From Pseudomonas sp. 10S4 (lineage in GTDB: Bacteria > Pseudomonadota > Gammaproteobacteria > Pseudomonadales > Pseudomonadaceae), in the NCBI RefSeq assembly GCF_034344865.1, contig NZ_CP133774.1, positions 2,108,001 through 2,172,000 on the forward strand: DNA of 64,000 bases, given 5' to 3'. Made by a program: the position numbers and the translations under genes. Shown here one piece after another: positions 19,312 through 27,605 of this stretch. Positions within the stretch are counted from its first letter, which is position 1, and each line of letters starts with the position of its first letter. The notes under the pieces are model-generated. The model had not been told where the DNA came from, searched no databases, and worked only from the letters and a program-made list of their open reading frames with translations.

Positions 19312-19405
19312 CTGTGATGGTGCAAAACAGGGAGGGGAGAGCTGCGATGTTCTGTCATAAACCTTGGATAAGTTAGCCGCTCACAAACCGGGAGAGAGCG
19401 CTGAA

Positions 19406-19618
19406 ATGAACGCCGAAGTGAATGTAGTGAGCGAGCGGACATTGCATCCCCTGGCAGTCAATAGCGAATCGCTCCAGATCCTTGCGCACTGGTTGAAATC
19501 CAATGGAACGCGTCAGATCAGAGAACCTGATCCGCGCCGGATGATGATCGAGCGCTACCCCGCTGGTTTATTCAGCGAAGCGGAGCTGGAAGCGTTGTGG
19601 GATGTGATGGAAGGATAA
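19406..19618 (+). CDS. Small hypothetical protein (70 aa)
   Basis: The ATG at 19406 is preceded by GGGAGAG at 19390-19396; a TTG 14 codons upstream is a less likely start. The 70-aa protein is soluble and acidic toward its end, with SLQILAHWLKSNGTRQIREPDPRRMMIERYPAGLFSEAELEALWDVMEG. I do not recognise a domain. The own terminator just downstream and a promoter-like element upstream suggest a genuine single-gene unit. Confidence 0.65.
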   Translation: MNAEVNVVSERTLHPLAVNSESLQILAHWLKSNGTRQIREPDPRRMMIERYPAGLFSEAELEALWDVMEG

Positions 19619-19640
19619 AAAAGAAAAACAACGGATTGAT

Positions 19641-19671
19641 AAAAGCGCTGCCGGGAAGGCGGCGCTTTTTT
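19641..19671 (+). terminator. Rho-independent terminator
   Basis: AAAAGCGCTGCC / GGCGGCGCTTTTT with a T run, 23 bases after the 70-aa gene. Confidence 0.85.
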
Positions 19672-19705
19672 ATGGGCGAAGATTTTTTTGATCACTGGAG
19701 ATCAA

Positions 19706-19797
19706 CTGTGGGAGCGGGCTTGCTCGCGAAAGCGGTCTGTCAGGCGACATCTCTATCGACTGACACGGCCTCTTCGCGAGCAAGCCCGCTCCCACAG
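19706..19797. repeat. REPIN
   Basis: Inverted REP arms at 19706-19732 and 19772-19797 have the same core and the same arm spacing as the copy at 8684-8775. Confidence 0.88.
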
Positions 19798-19973
19798 GTT
19801 GGGTGGAGTCTGGTCGGGTCCGCTTCGGGCTCAAGTCGTTGCGGTTGTCGGTCACCCCAGGCATTCGACCGATTCTTGAAACAGACTGAAATCCATTCCG
19901 GCGTTTTTCCGCAACGGCCTGAGGACTAGTCTGCCGGCATCGAGTTTTCCTACTTCTTTGCCGGAGCCTTCCC

Positions 19974-20645
19974 ATGATCCTTCATTACATTTACGACCCG
20001 TTGTGTGGCTGGTGCTACGGGGCAAAACCGTTGGTGCAAGCGGCCCAAACCGTCCTGCCAGTGATTGCCCATGGAGGTGGGATGATGAGCGGCGCCAATC
20101 GCCAGATCGTCTCGCCACAATTGCGCAACTATGTGATGCCCCATGATCGGCGCATCGCCGAATACACCGGCCAGCCGTTCGGTGAGGCCTATTTCGAAGG
20201 ATTGCTGCGCGATGAAAGCGCAGTCTTCGATTCCACACCGCCGACGGCTGCGGTGCTGGCCGCCGAGCAGATCGCCGGCCGTGGACTGGAATTGCTGGGC
20301 CGTTTGCAGACCGCCCATTACGTGGAAGGGCGACGTATCGCCGACGAAGCGGTGTTGTTTGAACTCGCGAAGGGTCTGGGCCTCGAACTTCAAGCGTTCC
20401 AGGCCGCTTACGAGCAAGCCGGGACCGATCACCACATCAAGGAAAGCCGCGCACTGTTAGCCAAAGTCGGCGGCCAAGGCTTCCCGACCTTCGCCCTGGA
20501 ACAGAATGGCCAATTCACCTTGATCGACATCGGCCCATGGCTGGGCAAGCCAGAAGCCTTTGCGGCCTGGCTGCGTCAGTCGTTGCCAACCCAAGCGTCT
20601 TCGTCCGAGCTTCAAGCCTGTGGCCTCGACGGCTGCGCCCACTGA
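19974..20645 (+). CDS. DsbA-family thioredoxin-fold protein
   Basis: The 223-aa protein has a CGWC redox motif at C11-C14, directly after the first strand (ILHYIYDPL), and no signal peptide, so it should act in the cytoplasm. The layout, with a helical insert and a cis-Pro segment (GGQGFPTFALEQNGQ), fits cytoplasmic DsbA/FrnE-like oxidoreductases. The C-terminal ELQACGLDGCAH adds a second cysteine pair. An NTF2-like gene follows after 18 bases in the same unit. Substrate is unknown. Confidence 0.8.
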   Translation: MILHYIYDPLCGWCYGAKPLVQAAQTVLPVIAHGGGMMSGANRQIVSPQLRNYVMPHDRRIAEYTGQPFGEAYFEGLLRDESAVFDSTPPTAAVLAAEQIAGRGLELLGRLQTAHYVEGRRIADEAVLFELAKGLGLELQAFQAAYEQAGTDHHIKESRALLAKVGGQGFPTFALEQNGQFTLIDIGPWLGKPEAFAAWLRQSLPTQASSSELQACGLDGCAH

Positions 20646-20663
20646 TTTCACCTGGAGTGACCC

Positions 20664-21059
20664 ATGGATAACCTGAGCCTGATCAAAAGCACTTACGAAG
20701 GCGCGAACTCCCAGGAAAACGCGCGCAACACCGCCGCCGCCCTGGCCGCTGATGCGCAATGGACCGAGGCTGCAGGTTTCCCCTACGCCGGCACCTACGT
20801 GGGTTTCGACGCCATCGTCGAAAACGTCTTCAAGCGCCTGGCCACCGAATGGGAAGGTTTTCAGTTCAAGGTCGAGAACTACGTCGCACAGGGCGACAAG
20901 GTGTTTGCCTACGGCAACTACAGCGGAACCTACAAAGCCACCGGCCGCCCGATGAATGCGCGCGTCGCGCATTTGTGGACCTTGGCCGATGGCAAAGTCA
21001 CCCACTTCGAGCAGTTCGTTGACAGCCATACCGTGCAACTGGCGCTCGCAGGCAACTGA
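20664..21059 (+). CDS. NTF2-like/SnoaL-like protein
   Basis: A 131-aa single-domain protein with the cone-shaped NTF2-like fold pattern: a helical start (NLSLIKSTYEGANSQENARN), WTEAAGFPYAGTYVGFDAI, VENYVAQGDKVFAYGNYSGTYKATG, and the closing RVAHLWTLADGKVTHFEQFVD. These proteins may be small hydrolases, isomerases or binding proteins; function cannot be assigned. It is likely co-transcribed with the DsbA-like gene; CTGGAGTGACCC provides the ribosome site. A terminator follows. Confidence 0.8.
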   Translation: MDNLSLIKSTYEGANSQENARNTAAALAADAQWTEAAGFPYAGTYVGFDAIVENVFKRLATEWEGFQFKVENYVAQGDKVFAYGNYSGTYKATGRPMNARVAHLWTLADGKVTHFEQFVDSHTVQLALAGN

Positions 21060-21176
21060 TTTCTTAGACGTTTTTCACCTATTCACAGACGATTCATGAA
21101 ATTGACACAGGGTTAAGGGCGCGGATAGGATTCGCGCCAACGCCTGTGGCCGACCGCCACGACTCACAAAACAATA

Positions 21177-21214
21177 AAAGGCCCGCCGCGATTTTTCGTG
21201 GGCGGGCCTTTTTG
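21177..21214 (+). terminator. Rho-independent terminator
   Basis: AAAAGGCCCGCC / GGCGGGCCTTTTT followed by a T-rich tail, 118 bases downstream of the NTF2-like gene and 82 bases before oprD. Confidence 0.9.
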
Positions 21215-21295
21215 TTTTTGGGTGAAAAAAGAGCGCGACAGCGCCGTTTCAGCCGTTCGGCACAGCGCGTATCAACCGGTAATAAGGAAAATAAT

Positions 21296-22582
21296 ATGTT
21301 GAACAAGCGAATCAGCCTGATCGCTCTGGGGATGTTGAGCGCTACACAAGCCATGGCTAACGACCAGGCCGAATCCAAGGGTTTTGTTGAAGACAGCAGC
21401 CTCAAAGTGCTGCTGCGCAACGCCTACATCAATCGTGACTACAAAGACGGCAACCCGGATAAATCCGAGTGGGGCCAAGCGGCCATCGGTACGTTCTCGT
21501 CCGGTTTCACCCAAGGCACCGTCGGTGTCGGTGTGAATGCTTTCGGTCTGTACGCACTTAACCTGGAGCGCAGCGAAGATCGCAGCGGTGCCCAAGGTAT
21601 CGATTTCTTCAAAAAGGGCGACAGCGGCAGCCCGGCCAACGACCTTTCCAAGGGCGGCGCAGCGGTCAAGTTCCGTCTGTCCAGCACCACGCTGACCTAC
21701 GGCGACCAGATGCCGGAATTGCCGGTGCTGAACTACGACAACTCGCGCCTGCTGCCAGAAAGCTACACCGGCACGCTGATCACCTCCAAAGAGATCCAGG
21801 GCCTGGTGCTGAACGCCGGTCGCTTCACCGCCGAATCGCGTAAGAGCGCTGAAGGCCGTGACAGTGGTGGCTTGAAGTCGATCAACGTATTGGGCGGTAG
21901 CTACCAGTTCACCGAACAGTTCAAGGCTGCGGTTTACGCTTCCGACGTCGAAGACGTGCTGAAGAAGCAATACGTGAACGCCAATTACGTGTTCCCGATC
22001 GACAAGGATCAGTCCCTGACCCTGGACTTCAACGGCTACCGCACCAAGCTGGACGATTCCTACGTCCGTGAAAACGGTATCACCGGCGACGACAACAAGA
22101 TCTGGAGCCTGGCAGCGACTTTTGCCACCGGCCCGCACTCGTTCACCGTTGCTCACCAGCGCAGCACTGGCGACAGCAACCTGGGCTACGCCTACGGCGG
22201 CTATCAGAAAGACCAGGGTCGTGTCGGCGACGGTGGCAACACCATCTACCTGTCCAACTCTTACTGGTCCGACTTCAATGCTGAAGACGAACGCAGCTGG
22301 CAACTGGGCTACGGCCTGGACTTCGGCGCTTTCGGCGTGCCGGGTCTGAGCTACAACTTCGCCTATGTGCGCGGTGACAACATCACCACGTCCACCAGCG
22401 AAGGCGGGACCGAGCGCGAGATCTTCAACCAGTTCAAGTACGTCGTGCAAAGTGGCCCGGCCAAAGACCTGAGCGTGAAACTGCGCAGCTCGATCCTGCG
22501 CGTGTCGCAGAAATCCAGCGAGTACAACGTCAGCGGTAACGAAGTACGTGTGTTCGTGGATTACCCGATCAACATCTTCTGA
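21296..22582 (+). CDS. OprD-family outer-membrane porin
   Basis: OprD-type porins are 18-strand channels for basic amino acids, small carboxylates or peptides. The 428-aa protein has a signal peptide (MLNKRISLIALGMLSATQAMA), then FVEDSSLKVLLRNAYINRDYKDG, a family hallmark, and ends in Phe as outer-membrane proteins do. The ATG at 21296 has AAGGA at 21284-21288; a longer upstream frame overlaps the previous terminator and is rejected. Which OprD/Opd subtype it is, and so its substrate, cannot be told. Its own terminator follows. Confidence 0.92.
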   Translation: MLNKRISLIALGMLSATQAMANDQAESKGFVEDSSLKVLLRNAYINRDYKDGNPDKSEWGQAAIGTFSSGFTQGTVGVGVNAFGLYALNLERSEDRSGAQGIDFFKKGDSGSPANDLSKGGAAVKFRLSSTTLTYGDQMPELPVLNYDNSRLLPESYTGTLITSKEIQGLVLNAGRFTAESRKSAEGRDSGGLKSINVLGGSYQFTEQFKAAVYASDVEDVLKKQYVNANYVFPIDKDQSLTLDFNGYRTKLDDSYVRENGITGDDNKIWSLAATFATGPHSFTVAHQRSTGDSNLGYAYGGYQKDQGRVGDGGNTIYLSNSYWSDFNAEDERSWQLGYGLDFGAFGVPGLSYNFAYVRGDNITTSTSEGGTEREIFNQFKYVVQSGPAKDLSVKLRSSILRVSQKSSEYNVSGNEVRVFVDYPINIF

Positions 22583-22610
22583 TGATCGGCTGAGTTGATA
22601 AAACTCACTA

Positions 22611-22640
22611 AAAACCCCGAATGGCTCGGGGTTTTTTTTG
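22611..22640 (+). terminator. Rho-independent terminator of the porin gene
   Basis: AAAACCCCGA / TCGGGGTTTT hairpin followed by T8. Confidence 0.9.
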
Positions 22641-22811
22641 CTGATTTTTTGTAAAAACGTTCTAAAGACGCCTCTTTTGGCATAAAAAAGTCGATTCAAA
22701 GCATCTTTTTACCGCGTTTAAAGCAACGCTTGATATGCCTGAAATTCTTTCTCATGGGCCGAAAATCCTGCAGATACTAGATTGAGCCGCTAAATGCAGC
22801 GGAGACTAGTA

Positions 22812-23558
22812 ATGATCGTTTTAAACAGAGAAGTTGGCGAATCGCTAAGGCGCGACAAATTTGTCAACGTCCAGGGTGGTGACTTCAATCTCTACGGTCA
22901 TTTCGCCGACTTCGTCAGACTGACCAGAAGTTGGGAAAACATGGAGCCGGACAGCTATTACGGCCAGTCCGAATCCGGAATGCGTTTCCGTCGCTACAGT
23001 GACTTCGAATACAACCCGGTGACCCGCGACTTGAAGCAGCTGGAGCACCGTGCCTATGTTCAGTCCAAAGCCAACAACAGCTACGTCGGTGGAATGGTTC
23101 GCCACTTCCAGGACTTCTCCGATGAAGTGATCAATTCGCCGGTGATGCGCAGCCTCATCGATATCGATTTTGAAGTGTACAAAAACGTCCTGCCGCCGGA
23201 ATTGCACGATGAAATCTGGCAATGCCAGATCCATCAGATCCGCATTGAGATCAAACCCGGCAAACAACTGGAAATCACTCCTGAAGGTATTCATTGCGAC
23301 GGTTACCCGTTCAGCGGTGTGCACTTCTGGGGACGTAACAATGTGGACGGCGCCGAAAGCCGCCTCTACAGCGCCCACGAAGAGCAACTGGCGTCGACGA
23401 CCTATCAGGAAATCCTCGACACCACGTTCTTCCTCGATCGCGACATGCGCCACTACGTGACCCCGGCTCGAAATACCCATTCCCACGACATGGCGTACCG
23501 GCAAATCCTGGCGATTTCCTTCTCGCGGCCCGGGACCGCTTTCGACATTGTTCGCTGA
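22812..23558 (+). CDS. 2OG-Fe(II) dioxygenase, PF10014-like (amino acid hydroxylase type)
   Basis: The 248-aa protein resembles the family that includes the Bacillus L-isoleucine 4-hydroxylase. It has an HxD iron motif at H161/D163 (EGIHCDGYPFSGVHFWGRNN), a probable distal His at 214 (MRHYVTPA) and a likely 2-oxoglutarate-binding Arg in YRQILAISF. It should hydroxylate a small substrate, probably a free amino acid, using O2 and 2-oxoglutarate. The start at 22812 has GGAGAC upstream. An acetyltransferase and the AzlCD exporter follow in the same direction with short spacings or overlaps, suggesting one operon for modification and export. Confidence 0.82.
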   Translation: MIVLNREVGESLRRDKFVNVQGGDFNLYGHFADFVRLTRSWENMEPDSYYGQSESGMRFRRYSDFEYNPVTRDLKQLEHRAYVQSKANNSYVGGMVRHFQDFSDEVINSPVMRSLIDIDFEVYKNVLPPELHDEIWQCQIHQIRIEIKPGKQLEITPEGIHCDGYPFSGVHFWGRNNVDGAESRLYSAHEEQLASTTYQEILDTTFFLDRDMRHYVTPARNTHSHDMAYRQILAISFSRPGTAFDIVR

Positions 23559-23571
23559 ACAGCTCGACCCC

Positions 23572-24009
23572 ATGGACAACCCCTCTGCATCAGTGATGAT
23601 GTGGCGGGCCAATGCAAAGGATGCTGTGCGCCTGGAGCGCTTTTTCCGGCAGTTCGACGAAGTGTCGTTCTGCGAGTGGCAGGACGCCAAATGCCTGCGC
23701 GGTGTGTTGGTGCAGAAGACCACCACCGCGTACCTGGCGCTCGACCTCAGTGGCGAAGTGGTCGGCGCGGTGCTGGGCGGTATGCTCGGCAGCCGTGGCA
23801 CCATCAACCATTTAGCGGTGAGCCCGCAGTATCGCGCCCAAGGCGTGGGCCAGCGCTTGGTGGAAGCCGCTTCGGCGGACATGAAACGGGTCGGTGTACT
23901 GCGGATGTTCCTGTTCGTCGACGATGCTAACCTTGCCGGCAAACGCTTTTGGACCGCCCAGGGTTTTTGCGAGCCTCGCGGCGAAACGACATTTGAGAGG
24001 GATCTATGA
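23572..24009 (+). CDS. GNAT-family N-acetyltransferase
   Basis: The 145-aa protein shows the acetyl-CoA-binding loop of GNAT enzymes (INHLAVSPQYRAQGVGQRLVEAA) and the closing FVDDANLAGKRFWTAQGF strand. It lies 13 bases after the dioxygenase stop and its TGA overlaps the azlC ATG, so it belongs to the operon. It could acetylate a hydroxylated amino acid before export, or protect the cell from it; this is inference. ATG 23572 has a weak ribosome site and a TTG at 23548 is an alternative that would overlap the dioxygenase. Confidence 0.82.
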   Translation: MDNPSASVMMWRANAKDAVRLERFFRQFDEVSFCEWQDAKCLRGVLVQKTTTAYLALDLSGEVVGAVLGGMLGSRGTINHLAVSPQYRAQGVGQRLVEAASADMKRVGVLRMFLFVDDANLAGKRFWTAQGFCEPRGETTFERDL

Positions 24010-24722
24010 ATGAGACGTCCAGCAGCCAGCCGCTGATGGTCGAGCCGCAGCCTTCGCGCACGTTTGCTGAAGCCAGCCCGGTAGTGGCCGGCTACTTCAC
24101 GGTGTCGTTTGTGTTTGGTTTGATGGCCGTCAACGCCGGGTTGCCCGTGTGGTTACCGGTCGCGATGTGCCTGTTTGTGTATGCCGGCGCTTCGCAGTTC
24201 GCCGCGCTGGCGCTGATCTCCAGCGGCGCTTCGCTGACCACGATCATCCTCACCACGTTTTTGATCAACGCGCGGCACATGCTGATGTCGGTCTACATGG
24301 CCAAGGCCTTGCGGGCGTTGGGGCTCAGTCGTTTCGAGCGCTGGTGTTATGCCGGCGGGCTGACCGATGAATCGTTCGCCTTCCACAGTGTGAAACTGGG
24401 CAGCGGAGCGCCGGTCAACGTGCGCTACCTGATCGGCTTCAACCTGTTCTGCCACACCTCGTGGGTGCTCGGCGGTTTGCTCGGGGCGATCTGCGCGCAG
24501 TACGCGTCGCACCTGATCAAGTACCAACTCGACTACGCCCTGACCGCGATGATGCTCTATGTGCTGGTGTCACTGTGCAACACCCGCAACAAGCTGATCG
24601 CCGCACTGGCCGCGGTCGTCTGCATGGGCGCCCTCAGCCTGGTCGGCAGCTCACCGTTTAATGTGTTTATTGCCACTTTCGTCGGCTGCGGGGTGGGTGT
24701 ATGCCTGACCAAACGTTCCTGA
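24006..24722 (+). CDS. azlC: AzlC-family branched-chain amino acid exporter subunit
   Basis: A 238-aa inner-membrane protein with about seven hydrophobic segments. The AzlC pattern is clear: FGLMAVNAGLPVWLPVAMCLFVYAGASQFAAL, then LINARHMLMSVYMAKAL and TDESFAF. AzlC works with a small AzlD partner as an exporter of branched-chain and related amino acids. It overlaps the GNAT gene by ATGA and azlD by 22 bases. Confidence 0.9.
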   Translation: MNETSSSQPLMVEPQPSRTFAEASPVVAGYFTVSFVFGLMAVNAGLPVWLPVAMCLFVYAGASQFAALALISSGASLTTIILTTFLINARHMLMSVYMAKALRALGLSRFERWCYAGGLTDESFAFHSVKLGSGAPVNVRYLIGFNLFCHTSWVLGGLLGAICAQYASHLIKYQLDYALTAMMLYVLVSLCNTRNKLIAALAAVVCMGALSLVGSSPFNVFIATFVGCGVGVCLTKRS

Positions 24723-25018
24723 TTCTGGTTGTCGTGCTGATGATGGCCGTGACCTTCCTGCCGCGCGCGTTACCGCTGCAAGTGAACACCGACCATTGGC
24801 CACCCTTCGTTGCCCGGGCGCTGGAATACCTGCCAGTGGCGATCGTCGCTGCGATCAGCCTCACGCCCTTGTTAATCAAGGACCAGCATGTGCAGCTCGA
24901 TCGCCCGGAATTCTATGCAGCGATTCCGACGTTGTTATGTGCGTATTTCAGCAAAAACCTCTTTCTGAGTGTGGCGGTCGGGACGGCTGCGTACATTGCG
25001 CTCGGCTCGTTCATGTAG
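24701..25018 (+). CDS. azlD: AzlD-family transporter subunit
   Basis: The 105-aa protein has four hydrophobic segments and the AzlD pattern VTFLPRALPL near residue 20 and LEYLPVAIVAAIS. It overlaps azlC at its start, as expected for the two-subunit exporter. Its last 84 bases overlap, on the opposite strand, the 3' end of the LysR regulator gene, so the two transcripts are antisense there. Confidence 0.9.
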   Translation: MPDQTFLILVVVLMMAVTFLPRALPLQVNTDHWPPFVARALEYLPVAIVAAISLTPLLIKDQHVQLDRPEFYAAIPTLLCAYFSKNLFLSVAVGTAAYIALGSFM

Positions 25019-25861
25019 GCGCAAATCGACGACATCACTCAACGCCTGACCCGATAAGTCAGGGTTGTTGATCGCCAGCCGCACTTCGAGGAAATCCTCG
25101 AAACCCGGAAAAATGGTCAAGCCGTTACGCTGGGCCGCCTCGCGAGACACCATGCCGAGGCCGTCCATTTGCGTGATCAGCGACAGCGTCAGGGTCTCGC
25201 TGCAGGAATAAATCGTCCGTTGACCGGTTTCATAATTGCCGAGACCAGCGTCAAGAAAGCGCAAAAAGCTGTGGGAATACGGACAATCGTCCGCCGGACG
25301 CACCTGAAGCTTATCGCCCAGCAACACCAGTGGGTCGTTCTCCTGGCCACAATGAGCGCCGACCACCTGAACGTGCACATCCGGCAGCACAATGCTCGGT
25401 AAACCAGGCTTTTGCGGGCCGATCAGCACGGCCAGATCGAAGTCTTCGTTCTTCAGCTTACTGAGGTTTTCCATCGACTCGGCGTAGGAGAATTCCAGTT
25501 GATGGTCAGGAAACACCTCAAACAGGCGTCCGATCATTCGCCGATTGAAATCCTCCGACAGCGTGGTATTCAACGCCACCTTCAGCGTGCGCTGACCGGG
25601 CACCTTCAATGCAGTGACTTTCTCTTCCATCTGTCGCGTGGCGACCAGGACCTTGTCTATATACGGCGTGAGCTCCGTGCCCTGCGCGGTCAGGGTCAGG
25701 CCCTTGTTGGAACGTCGAAACAGGCGAAAACCAAACTGCTCTTCGACCTTGTTCAACTGCGCGGCCAACGCCTGCACCGTCAAACAGGAATGCTCTGCCG
25801 CCGCCGACAACGAGCCGGTCTGCACGATGCGCATGAGGTTGCGTAAGGTTCTGCTATCCAT
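24935..25861 (-). CDS. LysR-family regulator beside the dioxygenase-AzlCD operon
   Basis: The protein is 308 aa from the Met at 25861 (MDSRTLRNLMRIVQTGSLSAAA). It has an N-terminal winged helix-turn-helix (LTVQALAAQLNKVEEQFGFRLFRR) and a LysR effector domain. The Met ten codons upstream is rejected because the family begins directly at MDSRTLRNL. It is convergent with azlD, overlapping it by 84 bases, and is the natural candidate regulator of the dioxygenase operon, although LysR genes usually face their targets divergently. Confidence 0.85.
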   Translation of the reverse strand: MDSRTLRNLMRIVQTGSLSAAAEHSCLTVQALAAQLNKVEEQFGFRLFRRSNKGLTLTAQGTELTPYIDKVLVATRQMEEKVTALKVPGQRTLKVALNTTLSEDFNRRMIGRLFEVFPDHQLEFSYAESMENLSKLKNEDFDLAVLIGPQKPGLPSIVLPDVHVQVVGAHCGQENDPLVLLGDKLQVRPADDCPYSHSFLRFLDAGLGNYETGQRTIYSCSETLTLSLITQMDGLGMVSREAAQRNGLTIFPGFEDFLEVRLAINNPDLSGQALSDVVDLRLHERAERNVRSRPDRHTQKEVFAEIRT

Positions 25862-26107
25862 GGGGTAATGCCCTCTAAAGTGGGCTGGCAATTGTTGTGT
25901 ACCTTGCGGCCTATCCGGCGCCTATGCCGGCTATATTCCTGCACCTGAGCATAGTTGTCGCGGCTTTAGTAGCGAATTGATTCCGTAGCCGATGGCTGGA
26001 GGCTTACACAGGATCGGGGTTTTTGGTGACTTGGGGGTGATTGAGGTAAAAAAAGTGTGAGGGTTGTACGGATTTTTAGATCGGCGAGTTAGAAGGTGGC
26101 TGTTCGC

Positions 26108-26138
26108 ATGCGGATTAAATTCACACAATTATCCGCAT
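26108..26138. promoter_or_regulatory. Inverted repeat, probable Xre operator
   Basis: ATGCGGAT at 26108-26115 and ATCCGCAT at 26131-26138 form a perfect 8-bp inverted repeat with a 15-base spacer, 43 bases before the antitoxin GTG. Toxin-antitoxin modules of this type usually repress their own promoter through such a site. The AT-rich spacer could hold promoter elements. Confidence 0.65.
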
Positions 26139-26181
26139 CTGTACTAGGCTGACCTTACGATATTTTAAAGGAGGCCTCCCT

Positions 26182-26592
26182 GTGCCTACCTCATCCCCAG
26201 CCCTGACCCCACAGCAACAAATCGACTCCCCCGAAGCCGGCCGGGTCGCGCTCAAGTTCTTCTTCAACCTCATGGAACGCTGGGGTTGCAGCGCCGAGCA
26301 ACAACGCACGCTGTTGGGCAAAGTCGGCAACACCACGTTCTACAAGTACAAACACCTGCCGCCCAACGTGCGTTTGCCCCATGACACCCTGGAGCGCATT
26401 TCCTACCTGATGGGCATCCATAAGGCGCTGAGCATCATCTTCAGCAACAGCCGCGAGCGCGCGTATAAATGGGTCAGTAGTCCAAACACCGCTGCGCCGT
26501 TCAATGGCCAAACGGCCTTGGATTACATGCTGGTCGGCCGCGTCGTGGACATTGCTGACGTGCGCCGCTACCTCGACGGAGTGCGCGGTTGA
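26182..26592 (+). CDS. Xre/MbcA/ParS-family antitoxin (DUF2384)
   Basis: The 136-aa protein has the two-part layout of RES-linked antitoxins: an N-terminal helix-turn-helix-like region (about 15-75) and a C-terminal DUF2384 toxin-binding domain (about 80-136, NTAAPFNGQTALDYMLVGRVVDIADVRRYLDG). It binds and blocks the RES toxin and should repress the operon. It starts with GTG, preceded by a very strong AAAGGAGG at 26168-26174. Its stop shares one base with the toxin ATG. Confidence 0.92.
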   Translation: MPTSSPALTPQQQIDSPEAGRVALKFFFNLMERWGCSAEQQRTLLGKVGNTTFYKYKHLPPNVRLPHDTLERISYLMGIHKALSIIFSNSRERAYKWVSSPNTAAPFNGQTALDYMLVGRVVDIADVRRYLDGVRG

Positions 26593-27269
26593 TGGCGCCG
26601 GAACTGGCCGATCCGCAGTGGTCGCGGGCCTATCGGATCGTCAACAGCAGCTTCCCGCCGATCGCGTTGTTCGAAGACGTGCTCGACCCCGAAGATCTGC
26701 CGACCGCTTACGCTCTCGAAGCACTGACCAATGACCGATTGATGGAAGAGGCCGGCATGCTTTCTCGCGTGCGCCCCGAAGACCGGATTTCAGGCCCTGG
26801 CTCTACGCCCGTCATGGCCGCGTTCACCCACATCGGCAAAACCAGCCGCTTTACCGATGGCACGTTTGGCGTCTATTACGCCGCCAGCAGCCAGGCTGCC
26901 GCCATTGCCGAAACGAGTTACCACCAAGAGCGTTTCCTCGCCGCCACCAATGAGCCGGACCTTGAGTTGACCATGCGGACTTACGTCAACAAAGTCGTCA
27001 AACCGCTGCATGACATTCGTCAGAACTATCCGCAGCTTCATGATCCGGACACGACTGCATACGGTCCGTCCCAAGCCTTCGCCCGACAACTGCGGGAAAC
27101 GTTGTCTTGGGGATTGCTCTACAACAGCGTTCGGTTGCCTGGGCATGAATGTGTGGCGGCGTTTCGACCGCCGGCGGTGTCTATTCCGAAGCAGGGGAAA
27201 CATATTCGGTATGTGTGGAGTGCGAGTAGTCGGAGGATTTCGTTTGTGTTTGAGGTGAGTGAGGTTTGA
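26592..27269 (+). CDS. RES-domain toxin (NAD+-degrading type)
   Basis: A 225-aa RES-family toxin: the start (WSRAYRIVNSSFPPIALFED), the conserved Arg in TSRFTDGTFGVYYAASSQAAAIAETSYH, and LLYNSVRLPGHECVAAF match the core of RES proteins, named for conserved Arg, Glu and Ser residues. Studied members deplete NAD+ or ADP-ribosylate a target; which applies here is unknown. It forms a bicistronic toxin-antitoxin unit with the Xre gene (TGATG overlap). The gene appears intact. Confidence 0.92.
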   Translation: MAPELADPQWSRAYRIVNSSFPPIALFEDVLDPEDLPTAYALEALTNDRLMEEAGMLSRVRPEDRISGPGSTPVMAAFTHIGKTSRFTDGTFGVYYAASSQAAAIAETSYHQERFLAATNEPDLELTMRTYVNKVVKPLHDIRQNYPQLHDPDTTAYGPSQAFARQLRETLSWGLLYNSVRLPGHECVAAFRPPAVSIPKQGKHIRYVWSASSRRISFVFEVSEV

Positions 27270-27356
27270 GGGGGAGGTCGAGAATTGTTAGAAATTGAGA
27301 CTGACTTGGCCGGTTTCTAATCGTTTTTATGCAAAAGGTCTGATTTATGTTCGTTT

Positions 27357-27525
27357 TTGAGCACAAATAATCGATTTTATGCGGATCTACTGGAATCCGT
27401 GCGTGAGATGAAGACTGGCCGAGCCCTTCCTCCCGCAGAGATCAAGAAAGAGGAGGTTCAAAGCGCACATGTCGTCGTCAGCGAAACGTCCTCAGGACGT
27501 GTCGCAAAAACTGAGAAATAGCGAC
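27357..27525 (+). pseudogene. Possible N-terminal remnant of a HigA-like antitoxin
   Basis: From TTG 27357 the frame reads about 55 codons, including FYADLLESVREMKTGRA, which recalls the first helices of HigA-type antitoxins (LLxSVREMKAGxA). The helix-turn-helix domain that should follow is missing and the frame stops at 27525. No good ribosome site is seen. Identity is by pattern only. The rest of 27270-27605 shows only an imperfect palindrome at about 27481-27505. Confidence 0.3.
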
Positions 27526-27605
27526 ACGTTACCGAGCGGACTACATGAAACGGAGATGAGTCCTACAGTCAGTGTTGACCTTTAAAGTCCCTGCATCGAT
27601 GGTAA

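Noticed and set aside
21272..22699. Minus-strand open frame of 475 codons opposite the OprD porin
   Set aside because: Val/Ala-rich antisense frame without motifs; the plus-strand porin has a signal peptide and C-terminal Phe.
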